Positions 53,698-62,535 are shown, counted from the stretch's first letter. The stretch: 64,000 bases of DNA from Parapedobacter defluvii (GCF_014642075.1 NZ_BMIK01000002.1:186001-250000); one strand, 5' to 3'. Numbers and translations are program-made. The notes: generated by a model not told the origin, from the sequence alone.

Positions 53698-54429
53698 ATG
53701 GGTACAACGGAGCAAAAAAAAATCATGATTATAGGGGCTACGTCCGGCATTGGGCGTGCACTGGCCCAATTACTGGTGTCGGAGGGCTATACGGTAGGTA
53801 TCACGGGCCGCAGGGAAGAGCTTCTTCTGGAATTAGCCGCCACGGATCCCGATCAATATCGGTTCCGGTCATTCGATGTGACAGATACCGCGAATGTCAC
53901 TATACACCTGGAAGAACTAGTACTTGCGATGGGTGGCTTAGATACCGTTGTAATCAGTGCCGGGGGCGGGGATGTCAATCGTTCGCTGGATTTTGAAGTA
54001 GAGCATCGGATGATCGCACTGAATGTAGAAGCTTTTACCTGTCTTGCCGATTGGGCATTCAACTATTTTAAACGTCAGGGGCATGGCCAATTGGCCGCTA
54101 TCACTTCGGTAGCGGGCATCCGGGGAAGTAGACAGGCACCGGCATACAGTGCTACCAAAGCCTATCAGATTACCTATCTGGAGGGATTGAGGCAAAAAGC
54201 CCGCAAAGAACGGACGGGTATAGTTATTACAGACATCTGTCCCGGTTTCGTAGACACACCCGCCGCAAAGTCACCGGCCCGTTTTTGGGTCGCTCCCGTA
54301 CCTAAGGCTGCAACGCAAATCTACCAAGGGCTGCGTAAACAGCGGCATATAATTTATGTAACCCGGCGCTGGCGTATGGTCGCTTGGCTTTACCGATGGC
54401 TGCCCAATTGGTTGCACGAACGGATGTAA
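53698..54429 (+). CDS. Short-chain dehydrogenase/reductase
   Basis: This 243-residue NAD(P)-dependent oxidoreductase has a Rossmann site with G-A-T-S-G-I-G-R-A, an N-terminal G-R-R motif suggesting NADP, catalytic Ser-Tyr-Lys (S-V-A ... Y-S-A-T-K), and P-G-F-V-D-T-P. The substrate is unknown. The ATG at 53698 (M-G-T-T-E-Q-K-K) fits the family and lies after a TATCTTTA element (53672-53679). A longer reading from 53662 would start before it. The cold-shock gene is divergent. Confidence 0.9.
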   Translation: MGTTEQKKIMIIGATSGIGRALAQLLVSEGYTVGITGRREELLLELAATDPDQYRFRSFDVTDTANVTIHLEELVLAMGGLDTVVISAGGGDVNRSLDFEVEHRMIALNVEAFTCLADWAFNYFKRQGHGQLAAITSVAGIRGSRQAPAYSATKAYQITYLEGLRQKARKERTGIVITDICPGFVDTPAAKSPARFWVAPVPKAATQIYQGLRKQRHIIYVTRRWRMVAWLYRWLPNWLHERM

Positions 54430-54581
54430 GAGCAACCATAAAGCCATCGTACCTGCTGCGTAACCGCTGCCTGACTGCTGCGCATGACGTAACTATCGGC
54501 CTGCCATGTGCCGGCGGTCCGCTGGCTGTTTTCAGCACCCTGACTGCAGGATGATCGCACTCCGACTGCCAGCAGACTCCG

Positions 54582-57119
54582 CTAGGATACGGTGCCTGTT
54601 GGCCGCGGATGCCCAACGGGTGTACCAGTGGCAAAGGAAGTGCTGAAAGGTGCGGTGCATAGCCACGGCCTCCTGACGGTCAGGCTCCGCCGATCGGCCT
54701 CGGATAGTCGTTGCTGCAACAGCGGGCCAATCGAAGATGAGTAACATCCCCGGGCAACTAGCTCCGGAGATTTATTGAGCATTTTCAAGCGAAACAGATG
54801 GATACTGGAGTAATCCCGCTCGGTTTCGTTCGAAGTCGTATCAGTGGTAGGAGGATCGGGTTCTTCCTCCTGTATGGCGCGGCCGGAGGGCACATCGGTT
54901 GTATGGGTCGTATCGGCCGGAACTACCGTATCGGCATCGGCAGGTGGTCGCCGGCGTGCGAGCAGGTCTTCCTTGGATGTCGGACGGTCGCCCGGTTTCC
55001 ATACAAAACCTTCCAATATTTCCTCCTCTTGGGGAACGAGATTAAGGGGATATACTTTGCCGTCAATGCCCCGGATCGGGATAAAGTGGGTAATCTGGTT
55101 GCTGTCCACCAATATCTTGATACGGCTGCTGCGGCTGTGGTACATGTCTGTATAAGCTTTTCGTTTCTCATCGACAATGTAGTAGATGCTTTCGGCATTC
55201 CCGTCGATGAACATCCGTTCCAAGGCATTGTCTGTAAAAAATCCGGTAATCCGTCTGCCCTTGATCTGGTTATATTTGGTCGAATCCAATTGGGTATTTA
55301 CCATAAAGGCATTGCTTACCAGCAGCATGTTATCCAGCTGTTCGTTGCGGATCTGCATATAGATGGTATCCGCAGTCATCTGCGAACCTTGGGCCCAGAT
55401 CATGGGCTTGCCAAAAAACCGCATCATCGAATCGGGATACCCATAGTACACGGAATCAGCAACTGCCTGGAGATCCGATTTGAACAACCTCACGTTGTAA
55501 TAGGCTTTGATGATACGCGTTTTGGCCGTATCGCTGGCAAGCGGATCCATCGTTACCGTATCAGTGGGAGGGCGCGAAATTGCAGCGACGGCACCCGCCA
55601 TCAGACTATCTGCCTCGCCACCGGTGGGTATTGAGGCTTGTGCACGCAACACACTGTCTGCGGCAAGATTGCGTGCTAACACATCGTGGGTTGCCTGAGT
55701 CTGCAACGGTACAGCTTCTACCCGTTTGATGTGTGTCTTGAGCAGTGCCGAATCGGTTTTAGGCGAAACGTTGGCTAATGCGGTGTCTACCCTCACTGCG
55801 CCGTTGTCCGGCAACGCCTTGGTGCTGTCAGGTGGAGCTTTTGAAACATTCGCCAACGAATCGGGCTGGTTTGCTACTGAGTCCTTAGGGAACTCCTCCG
55901 GGTTGTCACCGGGAGGGGCAACTATCAGGGAATCCGTGGTGTCGGCATCCATTCCCTCCATCTCATCAAAATTTTCGCCGTAATCTTCGTCTTCATATTC
56001 GTCAAGCGCCCCGCCTTCGCGGTCAAGCTCAAAGACCTTGGGTATATAGTCCTTCAGCGGAATGACCTGAGAAAATAGGGTATCGGCGGTCATATAAATG
56101 GTATCGACGGAAGGCCGGTCACCCGCGGGGTGTTTCAGGCTGTCCATGGCTGCGCTGTCCACCGCTGTGCTATCCAAGGCGGTACGCGTTAGCACGGTAC
56201 TGTCTACTGCTGTACTGTCTTTCCGAACACTGTCGGCCCGTGTTACGGTCATGACCAATGGATTCCGGGTCATGGTGATGGATTCGTCGCCCCGGTGGTA
56301 CAATCCCACGCCGCCATAGGCAAAGAACTGATCGGCAGTGTCAATGAATATCACATTGTCCACGGCACGTCCATTGCCGGTCTGACCGTTATAAAACAAA
56401 CTGTCACCCTGTAAAAACCGGCTTCCGGAAGTATACAGGTTGTTGCGGTCAAACCATGCCTGTTCGGTTTCCGTATTATACTCACCCCGTTCTGTGTAGA
56501 GATTTTCTCCCTCATTTCCTTTGATATTGGTGGGACCGTAGAAAAAGGTGACCTTGGATACGGAATTGTACCGCATGGTATCGGTATATATTTTGACATC
56601 CGGCGTGCGAACCACTACATCATAACGGAAATAGGCGTCTTTGGAATTGTCGAAATACGTGGCGTTCCGGCTGGTAATGGTATCGGTTGTGTTCACGATC
56701 CGGCCGCCTCCCGTATAAGTTCCCACACCATTTTTCATGTTGTATGTGAGGTAATTGGTGGTCAATACCGAATTTCCGTCTACCATGCGTACGTTATTGG
56801 TAAGGGTGGCCAGCTGGGTTTCCGCTACATAGTGGAGTTTGTCTGCAAAAATGACCGTACCATTGGGTTGGGTGATGATGACCTTTCCAAATGCATCGAA
56901 GTATTGCTTTTCTTCGTCGTCGCTGTATACGTAGCCGCTATCTGCCGATAATGTGGAGCCATGGTGTTCGTATACCGGGCGGTAATTCATCATGTTGCCG
57001 GTGGACGCACTGAGACGGCTGTGTGAGGAAGAGATAAGCCTCAATTCGTCCCGCTGCTGCGCATGCAGGAAGGAGGAAACCAACATCGAAAGGCATATGA
57101 GCAGCAGGCTTTTCTTCAC
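54582..57119 (-). CDS. OstA-like protein (LptA/LptD N-domain family)
   Basis: This 845-residue periplasmic protein probably takes part in LPS transport. A signal peptide (ends F-L-H-A-Q) is followed by repeated beta-taco OstA units (about 40-290 and again 530-700). Between them is a Ser/Thr/Asp-rich, Pro-rich linker with drifting T-A-V-D-S repeats (about 290-500). The last 65 residues are Arg/Ser/Pro-rich with no family likeness and could be a frame-extended tail. Start is a GTG, six bases after a TAAGTTTG element (57126-57133). tilS is divergent. Confidence 0.85.
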   Translation of the reverse strand: MKKSLLLICLSMLVSSFLHAQQRDELRLISSSHSRLSASTGNMMNYRPVYEHHGSTLSADSGYVYSDDEEKQYFDAFGKVIITQPNGTVIFADKLHYVAETQLATLTNNVRMVDGNSVLTTNYLTYNMKNGVGTYTGGGRIVNTTDTITSRNATYFDNSKDAYFRYDVVVRTPDVKIYTDTMRYNSVSKVTFFYGPTNIKGNEGENLYTERGEYNTETEQAWFDRNNLYTSGSRFLQGDSLFYNGQTGNGRAVDNVIFIDTADQFFAYGGVGLYHRGDESITMTRNPLVMTVTRADSVRKDSTAVDSTVLTRTALDSTAVDSAAMDSLKHPAGDRPSVDTIYMTADTLFSQVIPLKDYIPKVFELDREGGALDEYEDEDYGENFDEMEGMDADTTDSLIVAPPGDNPEEFPKDSVANQPDSLANVSKAPPDSTKALPDNGAVRVDTALANVSPKTDSALLKTHIKRVEAVPLQTQATHDVLARNLAADSVLRAQASIPTGGEADSLMAGAVAAISRPPTDTVTMDPLASDTAKTRIIKAYYNVRLFKSDLQAVADSVYYGYPDSMMRFFGKPMIWAQGSQMTADTIYMQIRNEQLDNMLLVSNAFMVNTQLDSTKYNQIKGRRITGFFTDNALERMFIDGNAESIYYIVDEKRKAYTDMYHSRSSRIKILVDSNQITHFIPIRGIDGKVYPLNLVPQEEEILEGFVWKPGDRPTSKEDLLARRRPPADADTVVPADTTHTTDVPSGRAIQEEEPDPPTTDTTSNETERDYSSIHLFRLKMLNKSPELVARGCYSSSIGPLLQQRLSEADRRSLTVRRPWLCTAPFSTSFATGTPVGHPRPTGTVS

Positions 57120-57177
57120 GGGAGCAAACTTAGATAAAATGCGCCTTATATGGATGATTTTTTTGTTGGATAACCTG

Positions 57178-57185
57178 TACCTTTG
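57178..57185 (+). promoter_or_regulatory. -7 element directly before tilS
   Basis: TACCTTTG ends five bases before the tilS ATG, so the transcript is predicted to be leaderless. A second such element, TAAGTTTG, serves OstA on the other strand 45 bases away. Confidence 0.55.
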
Positions 57186-57190
57186 GCCCT

Positions 57191-58525
57191 ATGAGCGTAC
57201 CGGAGCGATTTATCCAATATCTCCAAGAGCAAGCACTGTGCCAGCCGCATGACCGTATCTTAATAGCGGTGAGTGGAGGCAAAGATTCGGTGATGATGGC
57301 CCGGCTGTTTGTCGAGTCGGGATATGCCGTGGGGTTTGCGCATTGCAACTTTCAGCTAAGGGGGAAGGAATCCGATGCGGATGAGGCGTTGGTATATGAA
57401 CTTGCAAAGACATTGAATGTGCCCTTCTATGTAACCCGTTTCGATACAGCATCGTATGCACGTAAACACGGTATTTCCATTCAAATGGCAGCGCGTGATT
57501 TGCGCTATGCTTGGTTTGAAACCATCCGGGTATCGCAAGGCTACAAATACATTGCGGTAGCCCAACATCGCAACGATCATGTGGAAACCTTATTGCTTAA
57601 CCTGGTGCGCGGGACAGGGTTGGCCGGCCTATGCGGTATACAGCCCAAGCGTGGCCACATTATCCGCCCGATGCTTTTTCTCAACGCAGATGAAATCGCA
57701 GCATACGTAAAGGAGAATAAACTGGAATACCGGGACGATTTATCCAACTTCTCCACCAAATACGCCCGCAATAAAATCCGTATGGAGGTTATCCCCCGGT
57801 TAAAGGAACTCAATCCAGACCTGGAAGTAACCTTGGCGAAAAGTATGGCCCATTTTGCGGATGCCTACACCGTATTACAGCACCACGTGAAACAATTGCG
57901 CAAACAGCTTTTTGCCGAATATAAGGAGGGAGAATGGCGCATGAGTAAACGTGCATTGGCAACCCTGGAACCACAGCAGTTCCTGATGTACGAGTTATTT
58001 AAGCCCTTTGGCTTTACGGATGCCGTAATGAGCGACTTAGCCGGTACATTAATGGGGACGGGGATATCAGGTAAACAGTTTGCCTCGTCATCCTATGTGC
58101 TGTATGTAGACCGCGAAGAGGTAATCCTTACCCCAAAAAAGGCAATACATGAACCGATTGCTGCCCTTGAGCGGCCGGGAGCAGCGGTAAAATGGGGGAC
58201 ATGCCGTTTCGAATCTCATGTATCGGAAGACAAGCGTATCCAAGCGGAAATGCACATCGCGCAATTTGATGCGGATAAAATCGTATTTCCACTGTCTATC
58301 CGGTCCTGGCAAGAGGGGGATGCATTTCGGCCCTTGGGGATGAAGGGACATAAGAAATTGAGCGATCTATTTGTATCGTTGAAAATTCCAGTACACCGCA
58401 AGCATACAGTGCCTGTAGTGACCAACGGCAATGGCGATATCCTGTGGGTGGTTCCCTATCGGATGGACGATCGTTATAAAATTACGGGCAAAACCAAAAA
58501 AGTGCTTACATTAGCATGTTTTTAA
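57191..58525 (+). CDS. tilS: tRNA(Ile)-lysidine synthetase
   Basis: TilS adds lysine to C34 of the CAU-anticodon tRNA-Ile so that it reads AUA codons. The 444-residue protein has the PP-loop S-G-G-K-D-S-V, a central N-terminal ATPase domain (R-N-K-I-R-M-E-V), and the C-terminal TilS domains, with R-P-L-G-M-K-G-H-K-K-L near residue 390. Length and order are normal. The next gene begins four bases after its stop. Confidence 0.96.
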   Translation: MSVPERFIQYLQEQALCQPHDRILIAVSGGKDSVMMARLFVESGYAVGFAHCNFQLRGKESDADEALVYELAKTLNVPFYVTRFDTASYARKHGISIQMAARDLRYAWFETIRVSQGYKYIAVAQHRNDHVETLLLNLVRGTGLAGLCGIQPKRGHIIRPMLFLNADEIAAYVKENKLEYRDDLSNFSTKYARNKIRMEVIPRLKELNPDLEVTLAKSMAHFADAYTVLQHHVKQLRKQLFAEYKEGEWRMSKRALATLEPQQFLMYELFKPFGFTDAVMSDLAGTLMGTGISGKQFASSSYVLYVDREEVILTPKKAIHEPIAALERPGAAVKWGTCRFESHVSEDKRIQAEMHIAQFDADKIVFPLSIRSWQEGDAFRPLGMKGHKKLSDLFVSLKIPVHRKHTVPVVTNGNGDILWVVPYRMDDRYKITGKTKKVLTLACF

Positions 58526-58529
58526 ACCC

Positions 58530-59033
58530 ATGGGAGAAAAACCGATATACATCGAAAATCAATATTTGGGCCGTGACCGTGGTTGGGTGAGTGTGCGGCT
58601 GGTACTGGCTTTGTTTTGTTTTATCGCATACTACATCAACATCGAACGGGAAAGCGAAAGCCAATTGTTCCTATTGGTGGGAAGTGCGATCATATTTGTG
58701 TCCATTGTGATGATGTATATGCTTCAATACCGCATTACGGTAGAACAGGGGAGTGTAAAACTCAGCGGTTTATGGACTACCCGCCTGGTCAAAATTGACC
58801 TGAATAGCATTGTGAAAATTGAGCGTAAACCCTACAGTAAGTTCTTTATCAACAATCCGGTATATAACCTGCATCAAAAGGGGCGGATTAAGTTTTATGC
58901 GGGAGGGAAAGACGCCGTGTGGTTGACCGACCGGGACGGGCTGGTGTACATCATCGGTACGCAGCGGCAGGTGGAACTTGAGCAGGCCATTCTCAAAGCG
59001 AAAAACAAATCGGGGAAGGACGCGGCTCAATAA
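58530..59033 (+). CDS. Hypothetical membrane protein with PH-like domain
   Basis: This 167-residue protein has two transmembrane helices (about 20-37 and 45-65) followed by a cytoplasmic beta-rich domain (about 70-150) whose pattern (Y-R-I-T-V-E-Q-G-S-V-K-L-S, V-W-L-T-D-R-D-G-L) suggests a bacterial PH-like fold. Two short helices with a bPH domain are common among unnamed membrane proteins. It is coupled to tilS, but no function can be inferred. Confidence 0.75.
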   Translation: MGEKPIYIENQYLGRDRGWVSVRLVLALFCFIAYYINIERESESQLFLLVGSAIIFVSIVMMYMLQYRITVEQGSVKLSGLWTTRLVKIDLNSIVKIERKPYSKFFINNPVYNLHQKGRIKFYAGGKDAVWLTDRDGLVYIIGTQRQVELEQAILKAKNKSGKDAAQ

Positions 59034-59129
59034 ATACGGTGGGTTTTTGTCAATGGATCGTTAAAAAGTTCGTAAAAAAACAAATACAGTAAATAAATCT
59101 TATCCTTTTTTACGTATGTTTGTGTACGT

Positions 59130-59414
59130 ATGGGGTTACTGAAATTTTTATTCATAGCAATCGCCGTTTTATGGTTGGTACGTATTGTGTTCCGGCTGAT
59201 CTTCCCTTGGGCAATGCGTAAGATGGCTCAGAAGGTAATGGACAATGCGCAGCAGCCGTACCAACAACGGAATGCGCCCTATCGTAACCATGGTACCCGT
59301 CAGCCCGACGGCAAGATACGTATCGACTATGTGCCGCCCCAAAACCAATCAAAGGGAGCAAAAAAGGCAGGGGAATTTGTGGAATTTGAAGAAATCAAGC
59401 CGTCTGCGGAATAG
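59130..59414 (+). CDS. DUF4834-like small membrane protein
   Basis: This 94-residue protein has a single N-terminal transmembrane helix (about 4-25), a basic stretch, a Gln/Asn/Pro-rich segment and the C-terminal motif G-K-I-R-I-D-Y-V-P, with F-V-E-F-E-E-I-K at the end. This pattern fits a family seen only in Bacteroidota (DUF4834), function unknown. A TATGTTTG element (59115-59122) is seven bases before the ATG. recF follows 26 bases downstream with its own -7 element. Confidence 0.75.
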   Translation: MGLLKFLFIAIAVLWLVRIVFRLIFPWAMRKMAQKVMDNAQQPYQQRNAPYRNHGTRQPDGKIRIDYVPPQNQSKGAKKAGEFVEFEEIKPSAE

Positions 59415-59427
59415 CCATCAAAAACCT

Positions 59428-59435
59428 TACCTTTG
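59428..59435 (+). promoter_or_regulatory. -7 element directly before recF
   Basis: TACCTTTG ends five bases before the recF ATG (59441), again predicting a leaderless transcript. No clear -33 element. Confidence 0.5.
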
Positions 59436-59440
59436 CAGGT

Positions 59441-60541
59441 ATGTGGCTGAAAAAATTGTCTGTCCTTAATTTCAAAAACTATACGGAGGCCACGCTCCAA
59501 TTTACCCGCGAAGTAAATGCCTTTACAGGCGCCAATGGAGCCGGGAAAACCAATCTGCTGGATGCCATCCATTACCTTTCACTTTGTAAAAGTTATTTCA
59601 ATCCTGTAGATTCCCAGCAAATCAAACAGGGAGAAGACTGGTTTATGGTGCAGGGGGAGTTTGATAAGGATGGACAGCTGGATTTGGTAGCCTGCAGTCT
59701 GAAACGAAATCAAAAAAAGCAATTCAAAAAGAATAAGAAGGAATATACCCGCCTGGCGGACCACATCGGCCAGTTTCCGTTGGTCATGATTTCTCCAAAC
59801 GATTCGGCGATTGTAACCGAGGGGAGCGAGGAGCGCCGCCGCTTTGTCGATAATGTGATTTCACAGACCGACCTCCCTTATCTTGATCGGCTAATTGCTT
59901 ATAACCGTTGCCTTATGCAGCGCAACAGCCTGCTAAAGCAGGCCTCCCGGGGTGGAGTATTGGATAAAGGTCTGTTGGATGTCCTGGATGCGCAGCTGGT
60001 CGAATTGGGGCTGCCGATTTTTGAGAAACGACGTGCATTTATGGATGAGTTTATCCCGGAGTTTAACAGGCACTACGGCTTTCTGACGGAAACAGCTGAA
60101 AGTGTCTCTTTGACTTACGAATCCCAATTGATGGGCGGTAATTTTGCAGAGCTATTGAAACAACACCTGGATCGGGACAGGGCGTTGGAGCGTACAACCG
60201 TAGGTATTCATAAGGATGATCTGCAATTTACCATCCACGTGGATATGCCGCTCAAGAAATTCGGTTCCCAAGGACAGCAGAAATCTTTCCTGATTGCATT
60301 GAAACTGGCACAGTATAGTTTTTTATATAGACAGAAAGGCTTCAAGCCCTTGTTATTGCTGGATGACATCTTTGATAAATTGGATGATCACCGCACCCGC
60401 AAGCTTATGCAAATGGTGTCTGCCGATGATTTCGGACAAATATTTCTCACCGATACGGATGCGGTCCGTATAAACCGTATCTTTGAAGAAATAAACCGAA
60501 AGGTGCGGGTTTATGAAATCAGTCACGGCACCGTACAGTAA
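59441..60541 (+). CDS. recF: DNA replication and repair protein RecF
   Basis: RecF is an SMC-like ATPase that helps load RecA at single-strand gaps with RecO and RecR. The 366-residue protein has Walker A G-A-N-G-A-G-K-T-N-L-L, the signature region F-G-S-Q-G-Q-Q-K-S and Walker B L-L-L-L-D-D-I-F-D. The DUF721 gene lies 11 bases downstream and is probably cotranscribed. Confidence 0.97.
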   Translation: MWLKKLSVLNFKNYTEATLQFTREVNAFTGANGAGKTNLLDAIHYLSLCKSYFNPVDSQQIKQGEDWFMVQGEFDKDGQLDLVACSLKRNQKKQFKKNKKEYTRLADHIGQFPLVMISPNDSAIVTEGSEERRRFVDNVISQTDLPYLDRLIAYNRCLMQRNSLLKQASRGGVLDKGLLDVLDAQLVELGLPIFEKRRAFMDEFIPEFNRHYGFLTETAESVSLTYESQLMGGNFAELLKQHLDRDRALERTTVGIHKDDLQFTIHVDMPLKKFGSQGQQKSFLIALKLAQYSFLYRQKGFKPLLLLDDIFDKLDDHRTRKLMQMVSADDFGQIFLTDTDAVRINRIFEEINRKVRVYEISHGTVQ

Positions 60542-60552
60542 TTCGAAAGGAT

Positions 60553-60846
60553 ATGAGTGGCAGAGGTGACGATATAACCATCAAAGAGGCAATTGAAAAG
60601 ATGCTTGATGTGTACAAATTGCGGCGCAGGTTTGACGAGACTGCGTTGATAGCTGCTTGGCCGCAATTGATGGGCAATGCCATTGCTAACCGTACCAAAC
60701 AGCTCTACATCCGTGATCGGAAGTTGTTTGTTAAGGTAGAATCATCCGTCATCAAGCATGAACTTTTGCTGATGCGCTCCCAGATTATTGGGCGTATGAA
60801 TGAGCACGTGGGGCAGGTAGTGATCGAAGATTTGGTGATACTTTAA
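60553..60846 (+). CDS. DUF721/DciA-like protein
   Basis: This 97-residue protein matches the DUF721 pattern: a helix-rich start, A-W-P-Q-L-M-G-N-A-I-A-N-R-T, K-L-F-V-K-V-E-S-S-V-I-K-H-E-L-L-L-M-R and a final I-I-G-R-M-N. DUF721 is the core of DciA, the replicative helicase operator in bacteria lacking DnaC. A helicase-loading role here is inferred from the family and from pairing with recF. It is the short version, without an extra C-terminal tail. Confidence 0.83.
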   Translation: MSGRGDDITIKEAIEKMLDVYKLRRRFDETALIAAWPQLMGNAIANRTKQLYIRDRKLFVKVESSVIKHELLLMRSQIIGRMNEHVGQVVIEDLVIL

Positions 60847-60853
60847 GTAGTGC

Positions 60854-61219
60854 TTAGAGCAACCATAACGCCGTTAGTGCAGCAATAGCGGGCAATCCTT
60901 GGATAATGAGTATTTTTCGGCTTGCGGAGATCGCGCCATAAACTGCTGCGATAATGACGCACGACAGAAAAAAAGCAGCGATGTATTGACTCCATATCGC
61001 ATCGTTAATCAGTAATGACCAAATTAAACCTGCAGCAAGAAAGCCGTTGTAGAGCCCCTGGTTAGCAGCCAATTTCTTCGTTGGTGTAAAAAGATGATCC
61101 GGTAAGCTGCCGCCAAAAGCTTTTTTTCCGGCGGTTTCCCAAGCGAACATTTCTATCCAAAGAATGTACAAGTGCTCAACAGCAACTAGCAAAATGAGTA
61201 TACTTTTTAGAAGTTCCAC
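60854..61219 (-). CDS. DUF1304-family membrane protein
   Basis: This protein of about 121 residues has four predicted transmembrane helices. The family hallmark H-L-Y-I-L-W-I-E-M-F-A-W is present. I chose the GTG at 61219, because the longer ATG reading (61255) would begin upstream of a TATCTTTG element (61232-61239) and inside the terminator of the ompH genes. The GTG start gives the family's usual length. Function unknown. It is convergent with the DUF721 gene (seven-base gap). Confidence 0.78.
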   Translation of the reverse strand: MELLKSILILLVAVEHLYILWIEMFAWETAGKKAFGGSLPDHLFTPTKKLAANQGLYNGFLAAGLIWSLLINDAIWSQYIAAFFLSCVIIAAVYGAISASRKILIIQGLPAIAALTALWLL

Positions 61220-61231
61220 AATGTCAAAGAT

Positions 61232-61239
61232 CAAAGATA
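61232..61239 (-). promoter_or_regulatory. -7 element of the DUF1304 gene
   Basis: TATCTTTG on the minus strand, 12 bases before the GTG start. It touches the U-run of the upstream terminator. Confidence 0.5.
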
Positions 61240-61269
61240 AAAAAAGTCGTCTCATTATTTTGAGACGAC
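61240..61269 (-). terminator. Intrinsic terminator after the ompH genes
   Basis: On the minus strand GTCGTCTCA and TGAGACGAC form a perfect 9-bp stem with a 6-base loop, followed by six U. It lies about 40 bases after the end of the second ompH gene. Confidence 0.88.
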
Positions 61270-61307
61270 CTCATTCGCTATATTTTTATATTTTTTCTGT
61301 TAGCCTG

Positions 61308-61880
61308 TTACTTCGATGGAGTAGCTGCCGGCGTTGTGGAAGTGATGCCCAATTTGGTCTTTACATCCGTAGTCAGATCATCGCCTCCCGCAAAATAAGG
61401 AATAGCCGAGTTGGCGATATCAAATACGTATGCGTATCCCTTTTCTTTTGCAACACTTTGAACGGCTGTATTTGCTTTTTGGAAGATAGGTGCAAATAAT
61501 TCTTCTTGCTTCTTCTGTAAGTCCTCTTGAGCAAGTTGCTGTACTTCTTGAATGCGTCGCGCAATTTCCTGCAATTCTGTGCCTATTTGTTGCAGTTTGT
61601 TATCTATCGAGTCTTTATTCGCTTCGCTCCGGTTACGTTGCAGGGTTTGGGCTTCTGTGAGCTTTTTATCATGCTCCGTTCCCATTTGCTGTAATTCGCC
61701 TTCTTTGGCCTTTTGGAGATTTTCAAATTCCGTTTGAGCGGTTTTGAATTCAGGCATCGATTGAATAATGTCATTGGAATTGACATGCCCGATTTTCTGC
61801 TGCGCACTAACGAGTCCGGTTGATAAAAACAGCACCGCAACGATCCCTACACCTTTTAACAAATTTTTCATGCTATTCAT
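61308..61880 (-). CDS. OmpH/Skp-family periplasmic chaperone (second copy)
   Basis: This 190-residue Skp-like chaperone for outer membrane proteins has a signal peptide (ending V-S-A-Q), a short beta start K-I-G-H-V-N-S-N-D-I, a long coiled-coil-like helical region (about 45-130), and a C-terminal beta segment with A-Y-V-F-D. The end is Thr/Ala/Pro-rich. Two ATGs (61880, 61871) are possible starts. It follows the first ompH gene and bamA, the usual order. Confidence 0.92.
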   Translation of the reverse strand: MNSMKNLLKGVGIVAVLFLSTGLVSAQQKIGHVNSNDIIQSMPEFKTAQTEFENLQKAKEGELQQMGTEHDKKLTEAQTLQRNRSEANKDSIDNKLQQIGTELQEIARRIQEVQQLAQEDLQKKQEELFAPIFQKANTAVQSVAKEKGYAYVFDIANSAIPYFAGGDDLTTDVKTKLGITSTTPAATPSK

Positions 61881-61992
61881 TTTGATTTTTACATTGTTGT
61901 GGGGCCTGTTTTCCGAGCCCTGCTTTGTGAATTATACAGTTTTTATTTGTAAGTTACTAATTTTCTTAAACAGCGCAATGATACGAAATGAA

Positions 61993-62535
61993 TCATTTTT
62001 CTGCAAGTGAAGGATCGGGTTTATATCCTAAGCGCGTAATAACATCATTGCTTTTATCCAACTTGGGATTGGCGTAAAGAAAAGTAACTTCGCTGCCTTT
62101 GTCAAGTACAATATCCAAACTCTGGTCGGTTGCGATAGCTTGTATGGCCTGGGCTACCCGGTCCTGTATGGGTTGGATCAGTTTTACTCGCTCCTCGAAA
62201 AGGTCTCCTTCGAAACCGAATTTCTGACGTTGAAACTCCTTGGCTTCTCGCTCTTTGAGCACAATTTCGTCTTCTCTTTTCCGGCGCATTTCCTCGCTGA
62301 GCAATACCTGGTCTTCCTGGTAAGCTTTGTAAAGCTTTTCGATGTCGGCAAACCGGTTATCTACTTCTTCCTGCCATTGGACAGATAGTGCATCCAATTG
62401 TTTTTGGGCGGCGAGGTATTCGGGTATATGTTTGAGAATGTACTCGGTATCTACGTAGGCAAACCGTTGGGCAAATGTCGCCGATGATGCCATCACGGTC
62501 AATGCTATTACACCTATTATTTTTTTCATGCTCAT
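61993..62535 (-). CDS. OmpH/Skp-family periplasmic chaperone (first copy)
   Basis: This 180-residue Skp-like protein has a signal peptide (ending T-F-A-Q), R-F-A-Y-V-D-T-E-Y-I-L at the mature start, a highly charged helical region (about 45-130) and a C-terminal L-D-I-V-L-D-K-G segment. It differs clearly from the neighbouring copy, so the duplication is old. It sits directly downstream of bamA (62-base gap). Confidence 0.93.
   Translation of the reverse strand: MSMKKIIGVIALTVMASSATFAQRFAYVDTEYILKHIPEYLAAQKQLDALSVQWQEEVDNRFADIEKLYKAYQEDQVLLSEEMRRKREDEIVLKEREAKEFQRQKFGFEGDLFEERVKLIQPIQDRVAQAIQAIATDQSLDIVLDKGSEVTFLYANPKLDKSNDVITRLGYKPDPSLAEK

Noticed and set aside
54430-54790. Possible yidD gene or remnant after the OstA-like gene on the minus strand
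   Set aside because: I translated all three minus-strand frames looking for the C-R-F-x-P-T-C-S-x-Y motif and did not find it.
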